Positions 11,540 through 24,239 of a stretch of DNA of 64,000 nt are shown piece by piece. The number at the start of each line of letters is the position of its first letter. Within the stretch, counting starts at the first letter, position 1. Where the stretch lies: positions 555,195-619,194 of the forward strand of contig WTPW01000027.1 in the NCBI GenBank assembly GCA_009809945.1, written 5' to 3'. Position numbers and translations under genes: made by a program. This DNA comes from Gigaspora margarita (taxonomy: Eukaryota; Glomeromycota; Glomeromycetes; Diversisporales; Gigasporaceae). The notes below the pieces were generated by a model, which was not told where the DNA came from, searched no databases, and worked only from the letters and a program-made list of their open reading frames with translations.

Positions 11540-12230
11540 TTACTGATTAGGAATTTCTAATATCTCCAATATATTGGATATTTTAATAAATTGATATTGA
11601 AGAAATTTTATTAAATTCCAAATATTATTTTTGATTTCACTATTGTCGTCTTGTTTCATTTCCTCAAGCAAATGATCAAATTGGTTACAATAAAAGTTGT
11701 TGTGGGTCGTTTATTTGGATCATGATCCGCATATATTTTGACTAATTTAATGTAAACAATCAATAGTTTTCATATCAAATCCTCCCTGCCAAATTTCTAA
11801 CAAATGCTCTTTTTCCAGTTGATTTTTTGGACAGATAGCTACTTGCAAAGTATGCCGGTTCTATATATGGAATGGGTTGAATACAAAAATACCACACTGG
11901 GTCTTTCATAGTTAATAACTTAGCTTCGTTATTATAAGATTAATCTATTTATTCTAATAATTTTATAAAACTATTAATTTCTCTTTTTGTACGATATTGA
12001 AAGTCCCAGATCTGTAATATACACACTATGTATTTATAAAAAGTAAATATCGATAATTAATGTTCGAGAATGGATTACTTCAATGCAACACACTTATTTT
12101 CTATTTCATTTGTGCTATGAAACGAAAATTTGGAGCAAAGAACCTTTACTTGAATATTCTAAAACTATAAAATAATCTTTGGAAGTATCTTCTCATGAAA
12201 GATATCCGATTTCTCAATATTTTTTTTGAC
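11540..12230 (-). pseudogene. TKL-type protein kinase relic
   Basis: Minus-strand pieces of a kinase domain occur in order: SKDYFIVLEYSSKGSL (about 12136-12183), IAQMK, the activation-segment ITDLGLS (about 12005-12025), PYIEPAYFASS, then DPNKRPTTT (11695-11721) and the tail LLEEMKQDDNSEIKNN ending at a TAA at 11540-11542. The same motifs are intact in the kinase at 54303-55344 (KDYILVMEYASEGSL, ITDLGLS). Several stops and frame changes lie between the pieces, and the HRD/HCD loop is not recognisable. It is a decayed member of the Glomeromycotina TKL/Sel1-associated kinase expansion. Confidence 0.75.
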
Positions 12231-15200
12231 TATTGATTGTATTAATATTACTTTATTGATGAATTCTTGATCATAAATTTAATTGCTATACTTGCTTGTT
12301 CAAATTTTTGGATTTTTATTGAATCAATACATATAATACACAGTTACAAATTTACCTCTCGTATTCTATATATTTTGATTTCACTATAAGATATTCTATA
12401 ATAACTGATACTAAACATTTTTTTTCAAATTATAATCAATGTTCTTATTCGATACCGGTGGTCATTTGGAGGTTTTTTTTTTAACAACGATGATTTGGAT
12501 CCGAATGAAACTTTAAAATCAATTTTTTTTTTTTTGATGCTTAATTTGTTTATATAAATTGTCAAAAAAACGCCAGTATTTTGGATTATTAATTTATAGC
12601 GTGAATTTTTAACATAGTTTATATATATGTAATGATATACTTTTATTTATTTATTTGCATAAACAAAATAAAATAATACTCGCTTACCTCATCGCTATTA
12701 GAATAGTAAGGTAAAAAGAAATTCACTTGTTATCAGATAGAAATTAGTAGGGCATGGTCAGTTGATTATCAATTAGGATAGCTGCACAACATGATCACGC
12801 TAAAATCAGGAACATAATACAATTGGATATAGTGTTGTTATTTATGTATTGGAAATTTTAGATAACAATTATTCTTTTTTTGTAAGTCATATATTTTATG
12901 TAAATTCATTAGCGTATAATTCATATGTGTATTAGAGGATGTGTATCATAATCAAGATCAGTTACACAATGAAACTTGGAATTTGGAATATGTTGTTTGC
13001 AATATGACAGTGGTAGATAAGTTAAATTGTGAAGATTTAGGATCAAAGAATCAGTGGTATAAAAAAAAAATAAAAAAAATGAATATTTATTGTAGGGCAA
13101 TTATATATTTATTGGTTGATGTGTATAAGAATTATGTAATTAAGATAGTAGTTAGATGTCATATGATCGATTTATGAAGTAATATGGTAGAAGTTATGAG
13201 ACGAAATTGTCATATAATTGATTTAGAGTCAAATTCTATGTATATGGAATGTAAGAAAGATTTAAAAGATTTATCTTTTTGTTTCAAACAAAATAAAATA
13301 ACAGTAAAAGTTGTTAACAGCTTTGTTTTTGTGTTGGGTCAGTGGTGTGTATTAAGTTTTGTCAGAGATCCGTAACTGTATGATTATTGAAATTAGATAT
13401 GTATTGTAGTATGATTTTATTGTTTGATGCTTATTACTTATACATTGTAATTTGAGATTTTTTTTATGTATGTTGATATATGATGATTTAGCATTATTTC
13501 ACTAATAATAACAAACCTTTTATTTTTATTAAAGTTACTAAAATTATATTTTTATTGGCTTTATATATTAAGTGTATACTGTATCATTCATATTTTAAAT
13601 ATAAAAAGGAAATTTTAAATACTATAATATAAGTATTTGTTATTTTAAGTTCTTTAAGTTTTAGTCATATATGTGATTTTTAATTAATTTTATTTAGTTA
13701 GGAGATTGGATTGAATAGATTAAAATTGGTTTAAAGGGAATTATACTGTGGTATCTTTGTGTACATTTTTTGAGTCATTTTAATTCAGTTTATAGAGCTT
13801 AAGGATTTGTATATTAAGTATGGATTCTTTGTAAGGTCGTCGAATTAGTAAATCTTCTAATTTTTGTGCTTGTATAAAAAATATTACAAATTAAATTTTA
13901 TAAATTATCTCCCTTAATTTGCATTTTTAAACATTTCAGCATGACTTCTCGTATTATGCACTACTCATTTTCCTTTCCTTTATTTGTTTTTTCACAATTA
14001 TGTATAACGCTCTTATTTTCATTGACCATATTACTTTCACGTTTGTTATTTTATTCACGTATTTGCAATTAAGGTCATCTTCATCTTTCGCATCTTCTAC
14101 TCTTGTATGTTTTGAAAAAATAAGAGTTATTGGTAGTTATGTCAATCAAATGTTTATTCCCTTTAACTGAAGATTCCTTCGTTAGCATTTTGATACTCAG
14201 TTAAGAGTTTCGATCGAACTGGTCTATATATTTCAGATAATTGCTTGAGCCAGAGATCTTTTTTTAACTACAGAATTAACGTTAACGTAAGAGATATCTA
14301 AGCATAAATCTATATAGATCATTTTCTATAATTTCTATATGTTCTACAATAAAAAGTATTGATTCGTTCGAATGGACTGAATTTATTAAGTATTTAAATA
14401 TTTAAATCGGTTGCTATGATATTGAAATGTGACCTTATTAATAAAATCGTGATATTGGCCAGCATAATTATTCATCAATATTCCGAATATCGCATTCTCC
14501 ACATCAACTTCTTTTGGCATATACCAATAGTGAAACTTTTAATGAATATCTATTTGAACCAGAATTTCTCCTAAATGTAAGGTGGGTCGAATATGTAACC
14601 GTCATTTAAATTTAGCGATATACCTTTTTAAATATACATTATATTTACTTTAATCTTAATTCATTATTATGGATCTCAGGTATAACTTTTCCACAAATAT
14701 TATAATACTCATTTTTTATGAAGACCAATTGAGTAAAGATCTCTCTCTTCTACATTTATCAGAAAAAAGAACAATTTCAATTTCACTGTCTTCACTTTCA
14801 AATTGATAAAAACTTATCGCCCACACAACAGTTAATTTTAACTCTTCTTTGTCTGAAAAACTTGGTTTATTTTTATAGAATAATAAAACAGGGCATAATA
14901 AAAAAAAATTTATCAACTCTATTTGTTTTGCAATTATATATATTACATCATATATAAAATTTATTATGTAAGATGCTTTTTATTAGGGATGTCAGTTTGG
15001 GGTTGTTTGAAACCCAAACCCGTTAAACTCTAGTTATTGTGATCACGTGATTTTACTAGCCCTATTAATTTATTACGGCATTACGGCAAATAACAGATAA
15101 TATACGACAATGCCGTAATTAATTCTGTCACATGGTTAAAATGCCGTAATGCTGTAATTCAGTCACCAGCTATATTTATACCTACAATAACTGAACAACT

Positions 15201-16080
15201 TTTTTTAAGGAAGTCGTGGGTTCGGACATCCAGATTATGATGAGATTGTGCTATTCTTGAACAGTTAATATGTGAATTTTTATTTTGCGTTGACAATTTT
15301 TTTGTTGTTAATCATAGATCAATGCAGAATAAGTTTCACAGTATAATCGTTACATATATATCATTTCAAGGAAAACACTGTCAAAAAAAACAGATTACAT
15401 CCCCGGAAATTTTGTGCCCTGGTTTGTAACAAATTTTTACAATAAGCTACGAAAGAAATAGTGACTTAATTTCAATACATATAGTATGTCACCGCATTAG
15501 TAATATAAATTAACTTAACACATATTTTATCATCATGATAACTCATAAGCTTTATAATAGAATTTTTTACTGTAAATCAAATAGAAATTATAACAATTTA
15601 ATACAATTTAACTCAAATACAGTAAAGTTATTGCTGGTGATGTGGTGAAATTATAAGAATTAAAAAAAAAATAATAAAGAACCTTTAAGTAATTGGTTTT
15701 TTAATTCATCTAAGAATGCCCGAACTTTGTTACTTTTGATGAATAAGCTTGAGTAAAATAATTCTTTAGCAAGCATGAGAAATATTTTTAATTTACAAAA
15801 TACATTCACCATATTAAGTAGTTACAAAAAGAAAAGAAAAATTTTTTTCTTGCTCTTTATCAATGTATTTTTCTCTACTTTTTAGAGTTCTAAGTTTATT
15901 ACAACCGCAAAAACCGGTTTTTTTTTAGATTCAGTTTTATGAGGTTATTAAAATCGAAAAGCCGAATTATCCGGGTTTATTTAAATTCAGGTTAAAATAG
16001 GATTTGATTTTGGGTGAAAGATTAAATCCGGATTGTAAAAATAAAACCGGTTCCAACCTCTAATTATAGCTTTAAATAAA
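12231..16080. other. AT-rich region, no confident gene; unassigned coding-like traces
   Basis: Two adjacent plus-strand frames (12941-13177, 13184-13375) and a minus-strand frame (14716-14916, containing KEELKLTVVWAISFYQFESE) resemble coding sequence in composition, but I do not recognise them. Minus-strand traces such as LKQLSEIYRPVRSKLLTEYQ near 14180-14255 suggest another decayed gene. At 15050-15165 'ACGGCATTACGGC' and 'TGCCGTAATGC' motifs recur, as in a small degraded repeat. Confidence 0.35.
15896..16063. mobile_element. hAT-like MITE with AACCGGTTCCAACCTCTA end, degraded
   Basis: The right end ...AAAACCGGTTCCAACCTCTA and a left 'AAAAACCGGTTTT' are inverted copies of each other. The right end is the same terminus as the dated insertion at 41338-41519. 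The left terminus is eroded, and no target duplication is visible. Confidence 0.5.
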
Positions 16081-16271
16081 AATCTATAAAATATTAAAGT
16101 ATAAAATTCTATATTTATATACTGTACTATATTATATTTAATATTTTGATTAAAATTAAAAAAAATAGTTTTTTGCTATATTTTATATATAAATTAAGAT
16201 GAATTATCTTATTTGATTTTAAATATCTTTTGCATATTATTTGTTTTAAAAAAAATGTATTAAAATATATA

Positions 16272-16400
16272 ATATAAATTTAATAAATAAATAAATTAAA
16301 TATATTAAAATTTTGGCTAGTTTAATATTAACTATATATAAATTTAATAAATAAATAAATTAAATATATTAAAATTTTGGCTAGTTTAATATTAACTATA
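16272..16400. repeat. Recent 64-bp direct duplication
   Basis: A 64-bp AT-rich unit ending 'TTTTGGCTAGTTTAATATTA' is present twice in tandem with no difference that I can see. Its position at the low-coordinate edge of the splice-site-like array suggests ongoing slippage or unequal exchange there. Confidence 0.85.
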
Positions 16401-16493
16401 ATAAAACTAAAGTATATTTATGATAATTAAAAATTAAAAGTATAAAATATAAAACAATTATATTTATAAACTTATTAGTTATATAAAATAAAT

Positions 16494-18640
16494 TATCTAT
16501 ATTCTAAAAATTTAATAATTATAAATAATTATTGTATAACAATATATATTATAAAGAAACTATAATATATTAAATTTTTTTTATCAAATACTATTCAAGT
16601 TATTATATTTTTAAACTTTAAAGAATGAATTAGTACCTCCAAATTCAGCAACCAACTTATAACTTGATTAAACTAATATAGTAGATAAAACAAATTTTAA
16701 TAAAAAATATATTTTGTTAAAATTATAATAAAATTAAAAAGTATCTACTTACACACTAATAATTTAGATTATAAGAATATAATTTATAAGTTATAAATAA
16801 ATTTTAGAAAAATTTTACTTACGTTCTAAGAAATTTAAAAATATATATATTATTATATTATAAAAAATAAGATGTATATTTATATAACAAACTATAAAGC
16901 TTATACTTACGTCTAATTAATAAATAAAATATATTAAATATAATTACATAATTTATATATTTTAAATAACAATATTAGAAAAAATTATAACTAACGTTCT
17001 AAAAATTTAACAAAATATAGTACATATAAAGATGTAATATAGTGTATATAAATTATAAAAATGTACTTGTATTAAAAAATAAAACTTTATACTTACGGAT
17101 TAATATATGAATATATAAGAAAGTATTTACAAAGCATAAGTTGCAATTCAGATATACTAAATCTACTTACATTCTAAAAATTTTGCAAAATATTTATAAT
17201 TATGTTACAAAATTATAATGAAATTAAAAAGCAAAATAATATATATTATTTATACTTACGCACTAAATTAATATATAAATATATAAGAATTATATTTATA
17301 AAATAAAATTATAATTCAGAATTAAAATATTACTTACGTTCTAAAATTTGCAAAATATTTATAAATAATTATTATAAATTATAACAAGTATTAAAATAAA
17401 AAAATTAAGACTTATACTTACGCACTAATAAAGAAAATAAATATATAAAAATATATTTATAAAATAAAATTATAATTAAGAAATAAAAATATTACTTACG
17501 TCCTAAAATTACAAAATATTTATAAATAAATATTATAAATAATTTTTAAATAAAAAAATTAATGCATATACTTACGCACTAATAAAATAATAATTAAACA
17601 TATAAGAAATATATTTACAAAATAAAATTACAATTTAGAAATAAAAATATTACTTACGCTCAAAAATTGCAAAATATTTATAATCATTATAAATTATAAT
17701 AAGTATTAAGTAAAAAACATTAAGGATTATACTTACGCACTAATAAATTAAATATATAAAAATAAATTTATGATTAAAATTACCATTGAGAAATAAAAAT
17801 ATTATTTACGTTCTAAATTGTAAAATATTTATTAATATTATAAATTATAATAAATATTAAGCAAAAAAATTAAGACTTATACTTACGCACTAATAAATTA
17901 ATAATAAATATATAAGAAATATATTTATAAAATAAAAATTATAATTTAGAAATAAACATATTACTTACGTTCTAAAATTATAAAATATTTATAAATTATA
18001 ATGAGAATTTAAAATAAATAAATTAATAGAAAGTATATAAAAAAAATATAATTTGCAAGAAGTAAATAGCAATATATGAAATAAATATACTACTTACGTT
18101 CTAAAATTTAAGTATTTAATTAAAATATTATAAAAATAAATATATAAAATTCTTAAAGCAAAAATATAAAGGTTATACTTACGTTCTTAAAATTTAAAAA
18201 TATAAATAAATATATATTATTATAATAATAAATAATAGAAGATTATTTAAGGTTAAATATAAATATTATACTTACGCACTAATAAATAATAGATAAATAT
18301 ATAAGTCATATACTTTACTAATTATAAATAATACTTTATAACTAAAGATATACTTACGCCCTTAAAATTTAATAATATATATAACATATATGAATTATTA
18401 TAAAAATAAATTATAGAAAATAAATATATAAAACTTATACTTACTCCCTTAAACTTTAATAATGTATATAATACATATGCATTATTATAAAAATAAATTA
18501 TCAAAAGAAATATATGAAATTTATACTTACCGACTAATACATTAATATAAATATATAAAAAGTATAATTTACAACTTAATGATGATTTTATATTTTAAAA
18601 ATAATATATTATTAAAGTTATACTTACTTCTCATCAGCCC
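16494..18640. repeat. AT-rich tandem array, ~160-bp dimer of two ~80-bp units
   Basis: Units alternate 'ATTACTTACGTTCTAAAATT' and 'TATACTTACGCACTAATAAA' at 73-100-bp intervals (one interval of 129). About 22 copies run from 16747 to 18622, with degenerate ones at the low edge. The ACTTAC-N3-CT core is kept in most copies while the AT filler varies in length and sequence. Read on the minus strand the core is AG-N3-GTAAGT. Confidence 0.85.
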
Positions 18641-19881
18641 TAAAGAAAAATTATAAAATCCAATATAAACAAAAAATAATAAAAATTATATTAATTTTTT
18701 AAAAAATTATAATATTCAATATATAAACTAAAAGAATAATAAATTCAAAAATGTATATATTTATCATGGTAATTTGTTATTTTTACCACAGATAAATCTA
18801 TCAGAATTGAATTAAATAAATAGATTTATAATATTGGATATTACCTATTATTGTATTATATAATATATAATTAATAATATAATTAGCTAAAAATTATCAA
18901 AATAGGATTGTAATTTTCAAATTTAATTTTTACCTATTAATTAGCAAAGAATACAATAATACATTATTATTATATTATAAACTCAATTGGTAAGATAGTT
19001 CTATCTGAAATAAAAAATATTTAATTTGTGATCCGCCTAAGAACCAGTGAAATGACATAGTAAATCGTGGGGAATTTACAATTGTTTTTTTCCTTTTTTG
19101 GAGTCTGGAGTTTCCCAAAGGGCAACCCAATTTTCTACTAAGTAAACATCTCTTTTAAATTAAGTAAAAGTTGTAGAGAAGAAAATTCTGGTCATAATGG
19201 CAGTTAAATCATTAAAATCAGCCTAGTGGATTATGAGATATGAGCATTTTTGTCTTTGCAACTATATGGTATAAGCAAAAGTAAACATATAATTGCGAAG
19301 ACAAAGATGCTCATATCTTGCGATCCATTGGGCCAATTTTAATAATTTATCTGCTATTATAACCAGAATTTTCTCCTCTACAACTTTTACTTAATTTAAA
19401 AGAAATGTTTATTTGGTAGAAAATTGGTTTGTCCTTTGGGAAACTCAAGATTCCAAAAAAGGCAAAAAATACATAGTAAACATATCTCCACTATTTACTA
19501 TGTTTTTTCACTGGTTCTTATGCGGATCACAAATTAAATATACTTACATTACTCGGGCAGCACTATATTAATAAAAGGTATTTGAATAAAATAGCAAAAC
19601 TTATTCAAAAACAAATATATTTAAATATATACTTACTATTCTCTATTTAGCATAATAACAATTATAAAGAGCAATTAGAATAAATATATAAAGAATTTAA
19701 TAATTTAGCAAAATAAAATATTATATAGTAAAATTAAAATATATATATTGAAATTATATTTACATACTATTATTGATTAGAATATATATAAAATTACAAA
19801 TTATTAGTCCAATAAAAAAAGGTATTATTGCCAAAGATTATATAAAAATTTACTTACAATCTCAAGTTACTTTGATGATTT
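16654..19881 (-). CDS. Hypothetical microexon gene or decayed remnant: chain of 3-24-nt exons
   Basis: On the minus strand, consecutive acceptor-like AG and donor-like GTAAGT pairs delimit candidate exons of 24 nt (19858-19881), 3 nt (19764-19766), 6 nt (19637-19642), 15 nt (19548-19562) and 12 nt (18628-18639). Nineteen 3-nt exons follow, mostly AAC or TGC, down to 16753-16755. A last exon starting at 16672 reaches TAA. Most spacings equal a normal short intron of this genome (about 70-90 nt). All longer candidates are multiples of three and, joined with the same phase (one leading base), stay open: NHQSNLRF, IEYAARV, MADEN. Three units deviate (near 17652, 17091, 16905); because exons are 3 nt, skipping them keeps frame. 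No 5' exon or start codon was found, and upstream sequence is A/T-rich filler. The translation is speculative; the splice-signal periodicity is directly visible. Confidence 0.3.
19025..19533. mobile_element. TTAA-flanked foldback element (509 bp)
   Basis: It starts TTTGTGATCCGC and ends GCGGATCACAAA, with TTAA on both sides (19021-19024, 19534-19537). Arms of about 240 bp pair almost along their full length, including 'TTCTACTAAGTAAACATCTC' / inverted and 'ATGAGCATTTTTGTCTTTGC' / inverted, around a centre near 19275. TTAA duplication is the piggyBac signature. It has no ORF and lies inside the splice-site-like array. Confidence 0.8.
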
Positions 19882-20935
19882 CTGCAATAATATATATGTT
19901 ATTATAATGTATAAAAATAATTTAAAATTATTAAAAAAAAATTAAAATGAAAAAATAAAAAAACTAAAAAAAAATTAAAATGAAAAAATAAAATAAAAAA
20001 ATAAACAAAATATATATAAAAAAAATAATCCTAAAAACATAATTAAAACTAAAAAATTAAAAACAAAAATTAAAACTAAAAAATTAAAAATAAAATAAAA
20101 AAAATAAATCAAAAAAATAAAAAAATAATAAAAAAATAAAGAAAAATAAAAAAAATAAAAAAAATAAAAAATTAAATAAAAAAATAAAAAAATAATTAAA
20201 AAAAAATTGAAAAAATTAAATTAATAAAAATGAAAAAATTAAATAAATAAAAAAAAATAAAAAAAATAAGCAAAAAAATAAATTAGACTATGCAAATGAA
20301 ATTAATTGGTTCTTATAACATCTTAAGACCCAAGAGTACTTAGTACCTGAATGTTATTGTTATAATCTAAAAAATGTTATACAAATTTTTATTTATATGA
20401 TTTTAAGGCCAGAGTAGCTTATTTTCAGATTAAAGGTATTTTACATTACTATTGCTCAATGCAGAGGTAGTTTATTATTAGGTACAACATAGATTCCTAA
20501 AAATAAGCTACTCTGAAAATAAGCTATTCTCTTGGTTTTGACACAAAAAAAATATAAAAACTTGTTTTACCCAAAAATAAACTACCTCATATTTTTGAAC
20601 CAAAATTTATAATAAATTTTTTTTCTAAAAATAAGCTACTTCCTTAATACCATTGCAATTTTTAATTAGTGAATAAACAAATTTCTTATATTTAATAGAA
20701 AAACAAAGTGTCATTACTAATTAAAGTAGTACTACTATAAAATAGCCCTTATTTCCACTTGTGAATAACCAAATTATTTCTATTATTGATATATGCATAT
20801 TTATTAGAAACAAAATTTGTATTTATAATAAATAAAAAAAACCTTAAAAATAAATATAAAATAAAACATATATATTAAATAAAAAAATAATTTAAATAAA
20901 TAGATAAATAAATAAATAAAATTTAAAAGAAAAAT
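19882..20935. other. A-rich low-complexity tract and small repeats
   Basis: 19920-20282 is almost only A/T (AAAAATAAA-type). At 20403-20640 'AATAAGCTACT' and 'AGTAGCTTATTTT' recur in both orientations, probably a worn MITE. No gene seen. Confidence 0.6.
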
Positions 20936-22394
20936 TATAGGCATCTTCTACAAGAGATATATCTTCTCAGATGATATATCTTTTACTCAGCATACTAATA
21001 CCAAATCAGATGTTGGTTTACCCTCCTCTAGTAAACATATAATAGATAAGTACTGTTTCTTTTTCTATATTGTTTTTTTTCGATTTGCTTTTTTTGTTTT
21101 TTTTGCTTTGTTGTAGATTTTTTTTAGTTGTTTTTTTTTCTGAACTAATTCTTTTTTCTTGTTAGTAGAGCTACAATAGGTGTTATTATTTTTCAAAACC
21201 ATTGTATGTAGTGATTCCAAATTAGCTAAGGAGAATTTGGCTCTGTATATTTAGCAGGGTTTTTTTATCTGCTTTTTCTATTTTGTAGGTTTTTTTTGTT
21301 GTATTTTTTTTTTCTGAACTAACACTTTTTTTTGGAATTAGTAGAGCCACCATAGGTGTTATTATTTTTTAGTATTGTCATTTGTAGTGATTACAATTTG
21401 GTTAAGGAGGATTTGGCTTTGTACATTTAGCAACCTAGTTGAATAGCATATAAAAAGTTAAAATAATTAAAAACAGTGATAATAATATTAACAAAAAAGC
21501 ATATAAACTATTTAGCACTATTACATTCAAGACATTGGGCAGTTTTAAGAGATTAAATTATTTAGTTTATCATTGTAGAGTATAGAAATTCTGGGCTTTC
21601 ATTATTTTGGCATTAGTAGTTAGTTTTTTTTTTTCTTTTTGTTTTATTTTTTTGATTTGAACTAATCATTTTAATACTATTGTATATAGTGATTTTAGGC
21701 TTCATTTTTGGACATCATTGATAATTTCAACTTTTGCTATTTCTGTTGTTTTGAGTTTGTAATTTTGGCATAATAAGTCTTGTTTGTATTTTTTTGTGAA
21801 TTCGCATTTTTTTTTTAACAAATCTTTTTTACTTTAGAGCTATTATTGGTAATGACTTTAGGCTTCATCATTATTGGTGTCTTGGACTTCACCATTTCAT
21901 TAATGTTGTTTGTAAAGATTTTATTGTAATTTTAGGCTCTTCAACGTTGTTATTGTTAAGTCTTGTTGGTATTTTGCCTTTAGTAGATTTTTTTTCTTTT
22001 TTTTCTTTTCTTGATTTATTTTTTTCTATAATAATTGGTTCAGACTTTGTTGTTTTACTGTTGTTATAGTGCTATTATTGGTGATTTCAACTTTTGCTGT
22101 TTTGGTTATTTTGGGTTTGTGATTATATTGTAAGTCTTGAGTTTTCATGTGAATATGTTTTTTTCTTAACTAATCTTTTTCATTTTAGAGATGTTGTTGG
22201 TAATGACTTTAGACTTCATTGATGTTAGAGGAGAACCATTTATCAGCTGATATTTTGCTACTAAGAGGCAGCCCCTCTTTAGTACTTGTATTCATAAATT
22301 CTTATATATATTCATAATTAATTTATTAATATATTTATGAATATTCATAAATATTATGAATATTTATAAATATTTTAAACATTCATAAATGGCA

Positions 22395-22713
22395 TTGTTA
22401 AATCACATCACTGGTGTTCAACACCACTATAATTTTTATTACAAGCTGCAGTGTAATGTGAAAATCAGGTGTAATAAAAATTTTTGGATATTTTTTAAAA
22501 ATGACTATAACACAAAAATTCGTTTATAAAATCATTTTTGAGGCTCTAACAAAAAAAATTCCTAATAAAATTTTGGTATAATCTATGCCTCTGCCCCATC
22601 CCAGGCCTTACCCTAACTCTAATATTAATCAAATTTAGTTATTGTTTTTATTTTGATCTGCATGTTACATGAATTTTAAATTACTGGTGTTGAACACCAC
22701 AGGTGTGATATAA
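22395..22713. mobile_element. Foldback MITE with TGGTGTTCAACACCA termini
   Basis: Left 'AAATCACATCACTGGTGTTC' pairs with right 'ACCACAGGTGTGATATAAC'. Each terminus carries the internal palindrome GGTGTT(C/G)AACACC. The body is non-coding. Confidence 0.7.
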
Positions 22714-23459
22714 CATTTCTGTTCATAAATATTATGAATATTCATAAATATTTTGAATATTCATAAATGTTTTGAATATTCATAAATATTTTGAATATTA
22801 TATTCATAACACCCATTTTATACAACACCCTACTATGTTAACTAGATTATATTATTGATAGGTTAAAGTTAGAATTAGAATTAAAATTAGAATTTATAGT
22901 AAAATTGCGAAAGGAGCATTTTTTGTTAGTAATACAACAGGGGTTATCCAGAACCCCGAATAATCTATAAGAGGTTATATTTGAGGATCATAGTAAAAAT
23001 TTTTTCTGTTAGCGGTTCTACTTTGGTATATATTAGCTACATTTCAAACATCAGGTACTAACTTTGGTATCACTTACCAATTTCAAAATGTAAGCTTAAA
23101 AAAAATTTTCAATCCAATGCTTTCTAAAACAAAAAAAAAAAACTAACGCTCACCAATTACATTACCACTTTTCAAATATAACATTTGAAAAAATTAACCT
23201 GTTACCATTTTTTCAAATATACTCATTTTGCCCATTACCCATTTTCAAATATAACCTTTTTACCCAATACCTACTTTTACTTTTCAAATATAACCTTTTT
23301 AAAAAAACATCTCTCTATTAGCGATTTTTCAAATATGCTATTACATAAATTGTTCGAGGTTCTGGTTACCTAGTAAAATTTTGAGATATTTGAGAATTTT
23401 AGAAAGTGTTTTTATATAGGTGTTATATAACATGGCGTTATAAATACAATTTTCCTCAT

Positions 23460-24010
23460 AAATATTATAAAAATTTATAAATATTTTAAATATTTGTAAA
23501 TATTATAAAAATTTATAATTATTATAAATATTCTAAATATTATAAAAATTCATATTTTTATGAATATTCATAAATATTTTGAATATTCATAAATATTATA
23601 AATATTCATAAATATTATGAATATTCATAAATGTTATAAATATTCATAAATATTATGAATATTTATAAATATTCAAAACCCACACTTGGTTCAAAACCCA
23701 TTTTTGGTTCAAAAAACTAAGTTACCAAAATAAGGCTTGTATAACATTATACAACATTAGTGGCATGTAACCTAAAATTATTTTTGTGAAAATAGTTCAA
23801 TTAGCTTTTGTGTGACCAATATGCATATTTATGTTATATAAATTATATAACTATATAATAGGTCTTTAAATATGAATATATTATGAATATTATGAATATT
23901 CATAAACATTATGAATATTCATAAATATTATGAATACTTATAAAAATTATAAATATTTATAAATATTCGAATATCTATAATTTATATTTGAATATTCATA
24001 AATATTTATA
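23460..24010. repeat. TATGAATATTCATAAATAT palindromic minisatellite
   Basis: Near-continuous repeats of an 18-20-bp unit that is itself palindromic (23460-23670, 23875-24010). Smaller patches lie at 22310-22390 and 22720-22810. Confidence 0.85.
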
Positions 24011-24033
24011 TATTTGAATATATTTGTCATAGC

Positions 24034-24163
24034 CCAGATGTCAATCTGGCCAAATTAAATTAGGGTTAGAGTAAAATTAAAGTAAAGTTAGAGATTAGTT
24101 TAGACCAATTTTTATTTTTGGCTGTAAAAGTTGACATCTGGGCAGGATTTGTATCTGGGCTAC
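24034..24163. mobile_element. Small MITE with TAGCCCAGATGTCAA ends
   Basis: 'ATAGCCCAGATGTCAA' at the left, and inverted 'TTGACATCTGGGC' plus 'ATCTGGGCTA' at the right, enclose about 90 bp of AT-rich sequence with a TTAGGGTTAGAG stretch. It interrupts the TATGAATATTCATA array. Confidence 0.6.
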
Positions 24164-24239
24164 AACATATTTATAAATATAGTATATTTGAATACAAGCA
24201 CTACCCCTCCCCCTACCTGATTATAAAAACTGCAATTTG

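Noticed and set aside
12941-13375. Two consecutive plus-strand frames as a small gene
   Set aside because: Possibly coding in feel, but no motif, signal peptide or convincing splice link could be supported; kept only as an unassigned trace.
18628-18650. Hammerhead ribozyme core (CTGATGA...GAA on the minus strand)
   Set aside because: CTGATGA is followed at once by GAA without room for stem II, and no partner strands or cleavage triplet in the right places were found.
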